A stretch of 64,000 bases of DNA from Haematobia irritans (lineage: Eukaryota; Arthropoda; Insecta; Diptera; Muscidae), in assembly GCF_050003625.1 (NCBI RefSeq), contig NC_134397.1, forward strand, positions 197,057,063 to 197,121,062, in the 5' to 3' direction. Shown here one piece after another: positions 11,096 through 22,362 of the stretch. A program made the translations under genes and the position numbers. Below the pieces are notes generated by a model. The model was not told the origin of the DNA and did no database searches. It worked only from the letters and a program-made list of their open reading frames with translations. Every line of letters begins with the position of its first letter. The first letter of the stretch is position 1.

Positions 11096-12433
11096 ACTCG
11101 TACCGTAGCTACTCCACCTTAATATTGCTACTAATTAGACCTTAACAGTAATCGAATCCAGTTTCATAATTTATTGTCACATTGTATCAAAATGATTGAA
11201 CGATACATTTTAAAATTCAATACGGATTTCTTAAGAATGCGACAAATAACCATCTGCATCTTATATTCGTTGTCCGCAGTGGACTAGTTGTTGGGCAATA
11301 AAGTGTAGAATATATCATTTAATTTTTTTTCCATTGTCAGCTAATAAAATACCATAAAGTATTATTTATGATATTTCACATAAAACTTTCATTAACAGGA
11401 AATTTTGTAGCAGTATTAGTGTTGGAGAAATTAACATTTTCATGGGATTTATTGGATATCAAGTTTTTGATTTGATTTTTTTTTCTTTGCGCAAAAATGC
11501 ATCATGTGACGCATATTCCAGATAATTATATGACTTTGAATATGACATTTATGAAATATTCATAAATATCTCAAGAAATTTTCATTGAACTCGATCGTTG
11601 TTGGTCGTTCGGTCGTTCATAAGAGTTAGATGGTAATACCTGGTTGAAAGTGATTTAACGATGTTATTGGAAAAAGCACCAACCTTTCGGTGCTTTACTC
11701 TCAGCTGCACTAAAATCCGTGCTTAGTTTAGCCTAGTGCAGAAAAATGCCTCAAAGGTGTTGTCGTCAAAGTGTTCGAAATGGAACACGTTCACTATGAC
11801 ACCACCATTCAATACCCATCGAAACTCAGTGGGGGGTCACATGTGGATATTTCATAAATTATTTACTCTTAACATGCAACACTTTCAGTTTGTCTGTCCG
11901 TCCGTCCGTCTTTCTATCTCTCGGTTGGATATTGATGGTGTATTTGTATTCCTTTTGATATCAAGTGATTGTGGTTATGGTTGGTGCTTATTAACATGTC
12001 ACTCATGTCATTATTCAGTCTTAAAGTAATTATTTAATTGTATCATATTTCGCTTTGCAAATTATATAGATCGCATGTGTGTATCTATGTTATCTTGATG
12101 CTAGTTTGCATATAAAATAAATGCTTCATACTGGATGAGATTACAATCTAAACTCGAGACATTGTCATTGAAGACAAAACTACGTTTTGGTATAGCCCCC
12201 GTATAGGCCAATATCCCGACATAATGGGCTTTGAGAGACCCCATTTAGTATCCGATTAGTCTAAAATTGAATATCTAGAGATATTTTACGTCCACAAATC
12301 AGTATGATGAATATGATATATGTCGGTCCACATCGAAATATCGATTTCCCACTGTATAAAGTATATTTATTCTTGATCATATTTATATAACAATATGTAT
12401 GTTTGTCGCTATCATCCTGATATGTGGCACATA
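11096..12433. other. Low-repeat region, no gene recognised
   Basis: This 1.3-kb stretch lacks the dispersed repeats seen almost everywhere else, apart from a small family B-like piece at about 12180-12370. It has GTCGTTCGGTCGTTCATAAG at about 11603, a small hairpin GCACCAACCTTTCGGTGC at 11676, and a short GTCC tract at about 11895. The longest open frame (11736-12029) has no recognisable domain and poor coding character. It could be host intergenic or intronic DNA. Confidence 0.4.
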
Positions 12434-13371
12434 ACAGGATGGCTGATAAGTCCCCGGTCTGACACATATATGGCGTCGCTAGTATTAAATGCATACTATT
12501 TTTCGTGTCAAAATTTGACGTCAGTAAGTTAATTAGTTTGTGATATGTGACAATGAGTGAAACATGGCTCCATCACTACACTCCTGAGTCCAATCGACAG
12601 TTGGATGAGTGGACAGCGACCGCACTGAAAAAAATATTGTCGTGAGGTCAAAGATTTCATGTCTTTAAAATACGAATACAAATTTTGCTTAGCATAGAAG
12701 ACGCATTTCTCTAAAATAAAGTTATTTTCCTTGTCCAAAAGTCGATAAGCTTTTCAATGAAGTCGTATTGTCCTTATAATTAAGTGATTTGACTTAAAAA
12801 TGGGTATCTTAACATGAAAGAAAAAATTTATAGGCTAAGGTCAACTTGACTTTAATAATTCAGAAAAAATCTTTAAATTTAATGAAATTGTCTTTAAATT
12901 TGTTGTCTTTTTGCATCATGACTACAAAGCAAAAAATCGTTCAAATATAGGACATGATTTTCAAAACTTTATTTTAAAGAAGTTTTTTACTTCAAACATA
13001 GCATAATTTCTACTGGTAGTCGAGTCCCAATTTGGAAAGTCGAGTCGAGTCCCAATTGCCGTTAACTCGTTTTTAAAGGACTTTGATAGCATATGAAGAA
13101 AAAAAGCTGAGAAAGCGAAAAATTAAAATTTGCTTCCTAGAAGAAAGTACACAAAACCTAAATTTAAAAGAGAATTGTGTCTTAAAAGTATCCTTACTTG
13201 TATTCTCCGCTTCTTTGGCTCGGAATCAATACCAAATTTTTTAAAGTAAAGACAAAATCTTTGGAACCGAGTATGCTTTTTTTCAGTGCGGTGAACCTTG
13301 TCCGGAGCGTGGAAAAACTCAAAAGTCCGCTGGCAAAGTAATGGCTTCTGTTTTTTGGAATGCGCATGGAA
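12434..13371 (+). mobile_element. Mariner (irritans-type) 5' fragment, interrupted and truncated
   Basis: The left end reads ACAGGATGGCTGATAAGTCC followed by CCGGTCTGACACATA and TGGCGTCGCTAGTATTAAAT, the terminal repeat style of irritans-subfamily mariners, after a TA. Transposase code HHYTPESNRQLDEWTAT lies at about 12570-12620. After a 666-bp insertion it continues GEPCPERGKTQKSAGKVMAS and VFWNAHG at 13291-13371. The sequence then passes directly into a SINE, so everything from the catalytic DD34D region onward is lost. No matching right end is in the window. Confidence 0.85.
12623..13288. mobile_element. CACTG-ended non-autonomous element (CMC-like) inside mariner
   Basis: The element begins CACTGAAAAAAATATTGTCG and ends GCTTTTTTTCAGTG, giving CACTGAAAAAAA inverted ends. 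Both flanks carry CG. Removing the element plus one CG restores the mariner sequence GACAGCGACCGGTGAACC and its open frame, so the boundaries are exact. CACTR ends with a 2-3-bp duplication are typical of the CMC superfamily (CACTA, Mirage, Chapaev); that assignment is inference. It has no transposase. Related pieces are at 16579-17022, about 21590-21860, about 22268-22362 and perhaps 43250-43636. Confidence 0.8.
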
Positions 13372-13373
13372 TG

Positions 13374-13724
13374 GTTAGGTTAGGTTGTTAGGTGGCAGCC
13401 CGATGTATCAGGCTCACGTAGACTATTCAGTCCATTGTGATACCACATTTGGTGAACTTCTCTCTTATCACTGAGTGCTGCCCGATTCCATGTTCAGCTC
13501 AATGACAAAGGACCTCCTTTTTTACAGCCGAGTCCGAACGGCGTTCCACATTGCAGTGAAACCACTTAGAGAAGCTTTGAAACCCTCAGAAATGTCACCA
13601 GCATTACTGAGGTGGGATAATCCACCGCTGAAAAACTTTTTGGTGTTCGGTCGAAGCAGGAATCGAAACCACGACCTTGTGTATGCAAGGCGGGCATGCT
13701 AACCATTGCACCACGGTGGCTCCC
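13374..13724 (-). mobile_element. tRNA-derived SINE, full length
   Basis: On the minus strand it starts GGGAGCCACCGTGGTGCAAT, with an A-box-like TGGTGCAATGG and a B-box-like segment TGGTTTCGATTCC (the complement is GGAATCGAAACCA), and ends with CCTAACCTAACC-type tail units. Length is about 351 bp, equal to the copy at 49974-50326. No target duplication is visible: mariner lies on one side and family A on the other, which suggests that recombination created this junction. Confidence 0.85.
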
Positions 13725-14228
13725 AGAGGCCATAACTAACACCATGTACCAAATTTCAGCCGGATCGTATGAAATTTGCTCCGAAAACCAAATCGGGGGA
13801 TCGGTTTATATGGGGGCTATATATAATTATGGACCGATGTGGACTAATTTTTGCATAGTTGTTAGAGACCATATACTAACATCATGTACCAAATTTCAGC
13901 CGGATCTGATGAAATTTGCTTCTCTTAGAGGGTCTGAAAGCCAAATTTGGGGGTCCGTATAGGCTATACGTAAAAGTGGACCGATATGGCCCATTTGCAA
14001 TACCATCCGACCTACATCAATAACAACTACTTGTGCCAAGTTTCAAGTCGATAGCTTGTTTCGTACGGAAGTTAGCGAGATTCCCGTTTCAGACGGACGG
14101 ACGGATGGACGGACGGACATGCTCAGATCGACACAGAATTTCACCACGACCCATAATATATATACTTTATGGGGACTTAGAGCAATATTTTGATGTGTTA
14201 CAAACGGAATGATAAAGTTAATATACCA
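13725..14228 (+). repeat. Family A repeat, interrupted 3' part
   Basis: It has modules with GGATCGGTTTATATGGGGGC, then CAGACGGACGGACGGATGGA (GTCY tract) and the TA core. The terminal block TTAATATACC is cut at about 14228 and resumes as CACCATCATATGGTGGAGGG at 16030, so 1.8 kb has been inserted into its end. Confidence 0.8.
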
Positions 14229-15455
14229 CACTGTTAGAAAAATATGTTTTTCATATGTTCCGATATAAACAAAATGTGTTTCGGGCACGATTTTAAACCA
14301 CAATATATTTAAGTGCGAACATGTAATTTTCCTAAACTAACACTAAATGTTTGGGACATCTATGTTAATATGTTAGAATATATTATGTTTGGGGCATGAA
14401 TGTTTCATAAAAATCATATGTGTGAATACAAACATATATAAATTTACAAATTTGAACTAAACATACATATGTTGTGATATTTTATTCAAAGCGACAGAGA
14501 GAGTATAGAGAGAAATAGAGATGGAAACCGGGAGAGTTGACGAAAGATATCAATATAACACAGCAAAATAGTCAAAAGAGAACAATTTCTGTGAAACCGG
14601 TTGTATGTTGTTTCGGAAAACTGTTTTATGATAAGGCCAAAAATTTGATATGTTTAAGTCTAAATATTATTTAATTTGAATAAAGAGAATAGACATTCTG
14701 AACCAAGAGAATAGACATTTGAAAAACAAACAGCTTATGTTTTCGCCTTGAGAGCAGCATTTTATGTATGTGTGGACATGTGTTTTGTTTATCATTTTGG
14801 CATTATTTTTTCTTGGTTCGTTGAAAGAAATCAGGGGTCTTCATAAAAATAACGAAAGGGCACTATACTCTTTTTAGAGTTGGGACGGTAAAATGAAATA
14901 AGGAGGAAATAGTGAAAAATTACACAGTAAAATGTAAAAAAACAAAGTTTAGTTTCTCTTTATTAAAAAGTAGTCCACGAGGAGTTGACGGACACCATCA
15001 AATATAAAAGCGGGCATTAAGTTCGACTTTTACAGCTAAAACAATTTAAAAAGTTTATTTTCTTTAAAATGAATTATTAAAGAAAAATAAAAGGAATTTT
15101 AGAGCGATGGTGTTAAATGCTAGTAAAAAACTGTTCACTCCTAAATAAATTTATGTTTATATTATAAAATTATGTATGCATGTTTATACTCGACTCCACG
15201 TTCTTCTTTTGTTAGTTTTTGAATTCCTTCCAAATTTTAAAGTTTTGTACAAAAACAGTTTTTTATTACAAGATGGTTATTTTTGCAATAAAAAATAATA
15301 TTTTATCCAAAAATCATTCAATTTCGTTTATATCAAGCACTGTTACAGACTATAAATCTTTAATAACGCACATTTCGATGTTTCATTTAAAAAAATTAAT
15401 ATAGTATAAATATAAATGTGTAAATTAAAAAAAAAAAACAAAAAAACAAAAAAAA

Positions 15456-15530
15456 TGTTCGGTCGGAGCAGGGATTGAACCCACGACCCTTTGCATGCAA
15501 GGCAGACATGCTAACCACTGCTCCACGTGG
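15456..15530 (-). repeat. SINE tRNA-like head fragment
   Basis: It reads GTTCGGTCGGAGCAGGGATT, GAACCCACGACCCTTTGCAT and GCTAACCACTGCTCCACGTG, the head of the 353-bp SINE on the minus strand. The body and tail are missing. Confidence 0.7.
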
Positions 15531-15646
15531 CAAACAAATGTATGTTTCTGCTAAATAATGTTATGTTTGCATGGGCTCGTGGGCGCTGCAAACTATGCTA
15601 TATAAATGTAACTTAAAACGATAATTATCTACTGGTGACTATAACA

Positions 15647-15722
15647 GCTACGTAGCCCAGTGGATAGTGTATTGGCTTACAAACTGTATGGTCCTCGGTT
15701 CGATTCTCCGTGCAGGCGAAAG
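15647..15722 (+). repeat. tRNA-like SINE head, second type
   Basis: TAGCCCAGTGGATAGTG (A-box-like) and CTCGGTTCGATTCTCCGTGC (B-box-like) are spaced as in a tRNA, but the would-be acceptor arms do not pair. I therefore call it a tRNA-derived SINE promoter and not a functional tRNA gene. Confidence 0.55.
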
Positions 15723-16029
15723 GTAAAATTTAAAAAATTTATAAAAGTGAATAATTTCTTCAACATTATTTGTATTACAGAGAAAGGTGCCAATAACTAA
15801 AAAATTTCGTGGAAGTGAAAATTACGAGTATGTTAGGGAATGAGCACAATCGTGTTTGGGAAAAATTCTTCCAAGCATATAATATTTTTGGCTCAAAATG
15901 CTTCCAAACATATAATATGTTCACATAAAACAAACATATTAATGTTTCGGCAGTATGCAATAATATATGTGCTTCCTGCAAAATATGTTTGGAACATATG
16001 TTAAAGAAGCGATTTTTTTTTTGAGGGTG

Positions 16030-16270
16030 CACCATCATATGGTGGAGGGTATAAAAAAATTATTGAGTATTGCAAAGAAGATCAATTAAATTATTAATTG
16101 AATCAAAAAAAAATAAATAATTGAAATTTGCTAACTAAATAAATTTATATTTTTTTGGCCAATTAGCGCTGTGAATCATACTATTATTTTCGTAATTGAA
16201 AATATTTCAATTAGAAAATTAAATGGTTCAATTAATTTCGTGACGAATCAGAAAAAATATTTTTTCTGTG
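16030..16270. repeat. Family A terminus and AT-rich MITE remnant
   Basis: Positions 16030-16055 are the displaced end of the family A copy (ATGGTGGAGGGTATAAA). From 16065 onward come AATTAAATTATTAATTGAAT and CAATTAATTTCGTGACGAAT with a TTTTTTCTGTGTAGG edge, matching the AT-rich MITE group at 53005-53320. A short SINE head fragment (CACCACGGTGGCTCGGG) is at about 16283. Confidence 0.55.
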
Positions 16271-16578
16271 TAGGTTATATTACACCACGGTGGCTCGGGT
16301 TTTTGTGAAATAAAAAACAGGCTTATATAAACCTCTATAGCTCTTGGAGCCTCCAAGAGACACCAGACATCAAATCAGGTGTTGAAGCCATGTTTAACAG
16401 GCGCAAAAGTCCTCATGAATCATTTAAGTTTAATTTTGAACTCCTTTTGTTTTGTTTCTTTTACTGAATTTTTAGTACAAACTTCCTCTTAAAAACAAGT
16501 GAATTCACAAGGAAGAAAAATTTTAGTTAATTAAAATATATATTTTTTTAGAAAATTTTAACTAAACATTATTACAAA

Positions 16579-17022
16579 CATAAAGTTTTTTCTTGGTCCA
16601 AAAGTCGATAAACTTTTCAATGAAGTCGTTTTGTCCTTATAGTTAAGTGATTCGACTTAAATTTGGGTTTCCTAGCATGAAAGAAAATTTATTTTTACTA
16701 AGGTCAACTTGTCTTTAATACTTCTGAAAAAATCTTCAAAATTAATTAAATCGTCTTTAAAATTGTTGTCTTTTTGCATATTACTACAAAGCAAAAAAAG
16801 CGTTCAAAAATAGGATATGTTTTTCAACGCTTTCTTCTAAAGACGTTATTTACTTGAGACATAGCATAATTTCTACTTGTAGTCGAGGATAAATTTGGAC
16901 GCAAAACTTAAATTTAAGTGTATCCTTATTCCAATTCCCCGCTTCTTTGACTCGGAATCAATATCAAAATGACAAAGTGTAAGGACAAAATCTTTACAAC
17001 CGGACATGCATTTTTTTCAGTG
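16579..17022. repeat. CACTG-ended element, truncated copy
   Basis: It matches the element at 12623-13288 from TCCAAAAGTCGATAA onward, in the same order, and ends in TTTTTTTCAGTG at 17022. The left 100 bp or so are missing. It is shorter in the middle than the first copy. Confidence 0.7.
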
Positions 17023-17940
17023 TAAATATGGTCATATTGGACAACATTTTTGTTCCTCTCTATGACACTCAATCGGTAGTGTTGATATAATTCTAGTGAA
17101 GATTTATTAATTTTGGTCATATAAATAATTAACAAAATATTTTTAATTTGTTAATGAAGTTATATGAAATAGAGTAGTCAATTTGCTCTGATACAATAGG
17201 TCATTCTGAAAAATAGGCTTCGCTAAAATCTATATCACCCCTTAACAGCTTCCTTCTCTGATTTTAATAATTGCAAAGGAAAACACAAATAGTATTTTAT
17301 GCATTATGTTATTGAAATATTTGATAAAATTTTAATGTTTGAAGGTTTGCTATAAAAACAATGTTTTGATTTTGCTAAAAAAAGACAAAATTTAGCTTGT
17401 CATTATACATCGTTAACCAGCACAAAAAAACAAAATAGTTGTCATTTTAATTTAACAATGTAAAAAAGTAGAATAAAGTTTCGAAAACTAACAAAAAGCG
17501 TAAAATAGTTTTGTATAAAGTTCAATTTTGCCAACAAGAAAAACAAAATAAAACTCAGCATTTAAAACACCATCAATCAAACTCAATCATAAATAATCAG
17601 ACTGACGACTAACAATGGGAAACAATTCTCACACTTGTAAAATCGAATATAATAAACATATTTGGTGTATCACGAAACAATAAATTAAAAAACAAAAAAC
17701 ATTGTTATAATTTTCTGTAAATTTGTGGAAGTGGCATAGAACCAATAAAATATATTTTTCTGATATTAAACCAGCTTCCGTAGAAAAATGAGTTAGCTTT
17801 TTGTGCCAAATATGATAGAAATATACATATTTAGAAATATAAATTTTATCATATTGGATATTATAATATTGTCCTTAGTTTAGTTGACCTGTTGTTTTTA
17901 TTATTTATTATTTTATTTATTTATTTATTTATTTATTTCT
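17023..17940. other. AT-rich spacer with a TTTA microsatellite
   Basis: No gene or named repeat is evident in 17023-17900. A short (TTTA)n run lies at about 17910-17938. The flanking sequence shows no retrotransposon body, so the run may simply be a microsatellite. Confidence 0.4.
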
Positions 17941-18130
17941 TGTTACGGCTTCAACCAGGTCGGTTGAAATTTTCTCCTCAAAGAGGTTTCGGAAATCAAA
18001 TCTGGACATCGACTGGTATGGGGCCTATATATGATTATAGACCTATTTTTACGCGGTTTATGGAGGGGATATACTAACATCGCGTACCAAATTGCAACCG
18101 GATATCGGATAAAATTTTATCTTTCAAGAT
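17941..18130 (+). repeat. Family A single-module fragment
   Basis: It contains CTTCAACCAGGTCGGTTGAA, AAATCTGGACATCGACTGG and GGGGCCTATATATGATTATA, then AACATCGCGTACCAAATTGC: one module and a bit. No ends. Confidence 0.6.
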
Positions 18131-18374
18131 GCTCAAATCAGCAAACATAAGCTGCACGTAATGTACTCTGCGGTGTTTTGGTCCATTCCCAGTAAAGCAC
18201 AGTCTTGAGATGACCAACAACTTGATAATTTTTGTGTCAACTTTACTCTCGAAAATGCAACAAGTGCACAAGTCAAACGGATTGAGAACACTGTTGCAAC
18301 AGTTGGCCGAATTCTACTGTTTTGTAGATGTTTCGGTAGATTTTGCAAAATATACCTCACCAACGAAGAGGCAC

Positions 18375-19017
18375 ATTGATTTTCTATAGAAATAAAATTT
18401 TGACAAAATTTACTATAGAAATAAAATTTTGACAGAATTTACTATAGAAATAAAATTTTGACAAAATTTTCTATAGAAATAAAATTTTGACAAAATTTTC
18501 TATAGAAATAAAATGTTGACAAAATTTTTCATAGAAATAAAATTTTGACAAAATTTTCTATAGAAATAAAATTTTGACAAAATTTTCTATAGAAATAAAA
18601 TTTCGACAAAATTTTCTATAGAACTACAATTTTGACAAAATTTTCTATAGTAATAAAATTTTGACAAAATTTTCTACAGAAATAAAATTTTGACAAAATT
18701 TTCTATAGAAATACAATTTTGACAAATTTTTCTATAGAAATAGATTTTTCACAAAATTTTCTATAGAAATAAAATGTTGACAAAATTTCCTATAGAATTA
18801 AAATTTTAACAAAATTTTCTATAGAGATAATATTTTGACAACATTTTCTATAGAAATAAACTTTTGACAAAATTTTCTATAGAAATAAAATTTTCACGAA
18901 AGTTTCTTTAGAAATAAAACTTTGACAAAATTTCCTATAGAAATAAAATTTAGACAAAATTTTCTAAAGAAATAAAATTTTGACAAAATTTTCTATAGAA
19001 ATAAAATTTTGACAACA
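18375..19017. repeat. 29-bp minisatellite, long array (left part)
   Basis: About 22 units of CTATAGAAATAAAATTTTG plus ACAAAATTTT, with point variants such as ATGTTG or TTTCAC. It is preceded at about 18300-18374 by GAATTCTACTG and TTTCGGTAGATTTTGC, the flank also seen at 32440-32540. The array continues at 22996-23490 on the other side of Helitron 2. Confidence 0.9.
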
Positions 19018-20447
19018 TCTATATATATAAAATTCAATCTATGTTTGTTTATTTGTTTGTTTGTTTGTATGTTCCGAGTTGGCTCCGAAACGGCTGAACC
19101 GATTTACTTGAAACTTTCAGAGATCGTAGGGGGCGTTCATGTGGTGAAAATAGGGTACCTCATTTTTTGACACCTGGTCGCGGAGGGGGACCTCCCCTTC
19201 GTCGGACTTTTTGAAAATTGGAACAAAATTATGCGATTTGCTAGAAATTTTCATTGAATGTTGGGGTTGGCATCTAGACAAAAATCCGCTACATTATTTT
19301 TCGATATTGGGTCGGGGAGGGGGACTACCCCTTTGCCCGAATTTTCTTGTTTTAAAGTACAAACAAAACTAAACTCCCCCGACTGAAATTGTACGGAAAA
19401 AATGGGTTATGAAATTTATATCAGGTTCTCGATTTTTTAATAAAAATAAAAGGACATAGGGAGACATCTGCTTCTCTTAAGTACATACAGAGAAACAATT
19501 AAACTTTTACCGAGTTAATTGAAATGTACAGAGGACTGGGGAGAGGTTACGATATTAATAGTTGATACCTGATTTTGTGATATTTGGACGGAAGAGAGGC
19601 CGCCCTTTTAGGCTTATAATTTGCTTGATATTTTCTGGGACGTTTACAAAAGATACGCTACATCACTTTTCGATATTTAGTCGGGGAGGAGGTCCTCCTC
19701 TAAAACTGCAAAAAAAAACAACAATTCTTAAGTTTTCTTGAAATTTACATAGGCAGTGGGGGAAGGTTATGACGAAGAGCCAACCTTCCTTGCCCCACAC
19801 TTGAAGGAAAGTTTCAAGAATTTTCAGGGAAGGTTAGGGGTGTTATTCACTACGGTGTTTGTCGATATTGTATCGGGGAAAGTGACGTCCCTTTAAAACA
19901 ATAGAGCAAAATTTAAACATCGCCGATCTACTTGAAATTTACAGGCAACGTGGGAGGAGGTGATTAAATTTATACATGATTTTAAATTAGTATATGATTT
20001 TTCGATATCTGGATGGGGAAGGGGAAAATTGAAATAAACTTTGTCGATTTACTTCGATAGAATTTATAGGGACCATTGAGTAGTTGCGAAATTAATATAG
20101 GGTACGTGATAGTCCCTTTATTCCGTTATTTTTTCTTAAATTGAAGGTAGAGGGTTGTCCGTAAATGGGAACTCGGCACATAATTTTATGATTTTTGCAC
20201 AGGCTTCTGCCAGACTTCTTTTTAGTAAAGAACTTAAATTTACATGAAATTGGCAGCCAACATAGAAGGCAGGGATCCGGAGCGGTCCATTTTTTTCGCT
20301 CCGCTCCGCTCCCGCTCCGGAGAAAAAAAAAACCGCTCCGCTCCATGCTCCGCTCCGAGAAAAAAAATCGCTCCGCTCCACGCTCCGCTCCGCTCCTCTT
20401 CGAGAAAATTATAGTACAAATATTGTATTATTTGTTCAATTGAGTTT

Positions 20448-21568
20448 TATTATACCCTGCTCCACACTGTGGAACAGGGTATTATAAGTTAGTGCATATG
20501 TTTGCAACACCCAGAAGGAGACGAGATAGACACATGGTGTCTTTGGCAAAAATGCTCAGGGTGGGCTCTTGAGTCGATATAGTGATGTCCGTCTGTCCGT
20601 GAACACATTTTTGTAATCAAAGTCTAGGTCGCAGTTTTAGTCCAATCGACTTCAAATTTGACACAAGTATATGCTTTGGCTCAGAATAGAACCCTATTGA
20701 TTTTGGAAGAAATCGGTTCCGATTTAGATATAGCTCCCATATATATATTTCGCCCGATATGGACTTATATGGCCCCAGAAGCCAGAGTTTTACCCCAATT
20801 TGCTTAAAATTTTGCAGAAGAAGAACAATTAGCACTAGAGTCAAGTGTGTCAAATTTTATTGAAATCGGTTCAGATTTAGATATAGCTCCCATATATATC
20901 TTTCGCCCGATATGGACTAATACGGTCCCAGAAGCCAGAGTTTTATCCCAAATAAGTTGAAATTTTGCACTGGGGTACAATTAGTAGTGTAGTCAAGTAT
21001 GCCAAATTTCTTCTATAGTTAGTGCTATAGAAGATTACATTTAGCCAACTTTGAGTAAGATCGGTTGATAAATAAGGGTTTTATGACATAATTTGGCAAA
21101 ATTGGGCGATACATATATATGGGACCTTTATCTAAATCTGAACCGATTTCGATGAAATTTTCAGACTTAGAGGGTGATACAAAAGATTATTTTGTGCTAA
21201 ATTTGACGACGATCGGTTAGTAAAAAAGTGCAACGTGACCCCATTTGTCGAAATCGAGCAATACATATATATGCTATATCTAAATTTGATCCGATTTATT
21301 CCAAATTCAATAGCGTTCGTCCTTGTGCCCGAAAAAACTCCCTGTACCAAACTTCATCAAAATCGGTTAATAATTGCGACCGGAATCCTGTGAACAACAA
21401 ATACATGGACAGACGGACGGACGGACACCAAGCGCTAGATCGACTCAGGAGGTGATTCTGAGTCGATCGGTATATACTTTATTAGGTCTAAAATCAATAT
21501 TTCTGGTAGGCACATTTTTTGGCAGATCAAACTTATTATACCCTAACCACTATGTGGTTTAGGGTATA
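20448..21568 (+). repeat. Family D repeat inside hAT 3
   Basis: It starts TTATACCCTGCTCCACACTG and GGAACAGGGTATTATAAG, has GTCCGTCTGTCCGTG at about 20587, TTAGATATAGCTCCCATATA modules (the same word starts at 20724 and 20877, 153 bp apart), a second GTCY tract (ACAGACGGACGGACGGACAC) at 21409, and ends TATGTGGTTTAGGGTATA. Two GTCY tracts in opposite strand sense suggest two elements fused head to tail. Confidence 0.75.
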
Positions 21569-21589
21569 TTGACTTTAAAACAATGTGTT

Positions 21590-22362
21590 GAAACATTTTA
21601 TTAATTTTGAAGATTTTTTCAGAAATATTAAATCCATTTTGACTTCATTAAAACAAAATTTTCATTCATGTTAGGATACACATTTTTATGTCGAATCACT
21701 TAGCTATAAGGACAAACAGACTTCATTGAAAAGTTTAGAGACTTTTAGACAAGGAAAAAACTTTACTTCAGAGAAATACGTTTTCTATTCTAAGCAAAAT
21801 TCGTATTCATATTTTACGCATGTGAAATATTTGGCCTCCCGACAATATTCTTTGCGGCGCACCATCTACTATTTAATATGTGATAGAAACCAAATTTATG
21901 AAAATGGACCAAATTCTGTTTGGTCCGACCATCGGACCAAATTTAAAAATTAGACATTTTTTGGACCAATTTTGGTTCGATCGGACCAAAACGGCAACGC
22001 TGATTGGAATTGAAAGTCTATACACAGAGTAGAAGTAGCTACTCTCCGAAAGTTTTTTTTGTTTTGCAACAGACGTAGAGAAGAGGTTTTGTTATATTTG
22101 TAATGTGTGTGTGTATGTTTATGTTTGCAACAACCTCCATCGAAATCAGTCCGTGGTATACCTACGAATATTCTTACTCAGATCTAGTGTTACCTAATTT
22201 CGCTTTTTTCTCTTTTATTGCAAAAATACATTTTCGAACAGCGTTTTTAAGAAATGTTCGTTCTCAAAATGTTCGTTCGTCTTCCATGTTAAGCAAAATT
22301 TGCATTCTTATTCTAAGGACATGAAATCTTTGACTTCACGACAATATTTTGTTCAGTGTAGA
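21590..22362 (-). repeat. CACTG-type element pieces and spacer
   Basis: Positions 21590-21860 match the 12623-13288 element on the opposite strand (GACTTCATTAAAACAAAAT, TTATGTCGAATCACTTAGCT, GAAATACGTTTTCTATTCTA, CCCGACAATATTC). A second terminal piece is at about 22268-22362 (CTTTGACTTCACGACAATAT ending TTCAGTG). Between them, 21895-22010 holds repeated TTGGTCCGA/TCGGACCAA words that can pair. No gene. Confidence 0.55.

Larger units (their letters stand above)
14229..16029. mobile_element. 1.8-kb insertion in the end of a family A repeat
   Basis: The left edge is CACTGTTAGAAAAATATG, and the right edge reads, reversed, CACCCTCAAAAAAAAAATCG. Both are soon followed by CATATGTTCC, so the ends look like diverged inverted repeats. 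AACATATGTT-like words recur throughout. It has no transposase. Inside are two tRNA-like SINE heads (15456-15530 and 15647-15722). The target duplication is unclear (CCA or ACC possible). Confidence 0.55.

Noticed and set aside
11736..12029. 97-codon frame as a host gene
   Set aside because: It has no domain or signal, a GTCC tract inside and no splice-linked exons; kept only as part of the unassigned region.
15647..15722. Functional tRNA gene
   Set aside because: A- and B-box are present but the acceptor stem does not pair and it lies in a transposon-like insertion.
18375..19017. CRISPR-like array
   Set aside because: Units are tandem with no unique spacers, and the host is an insect.
20136..20381. 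Open frames rich in Arg/Ser/Gly near 20100-20440
   Set aside because: They are translations of the GCTCC repeats at the end of hAT 3.
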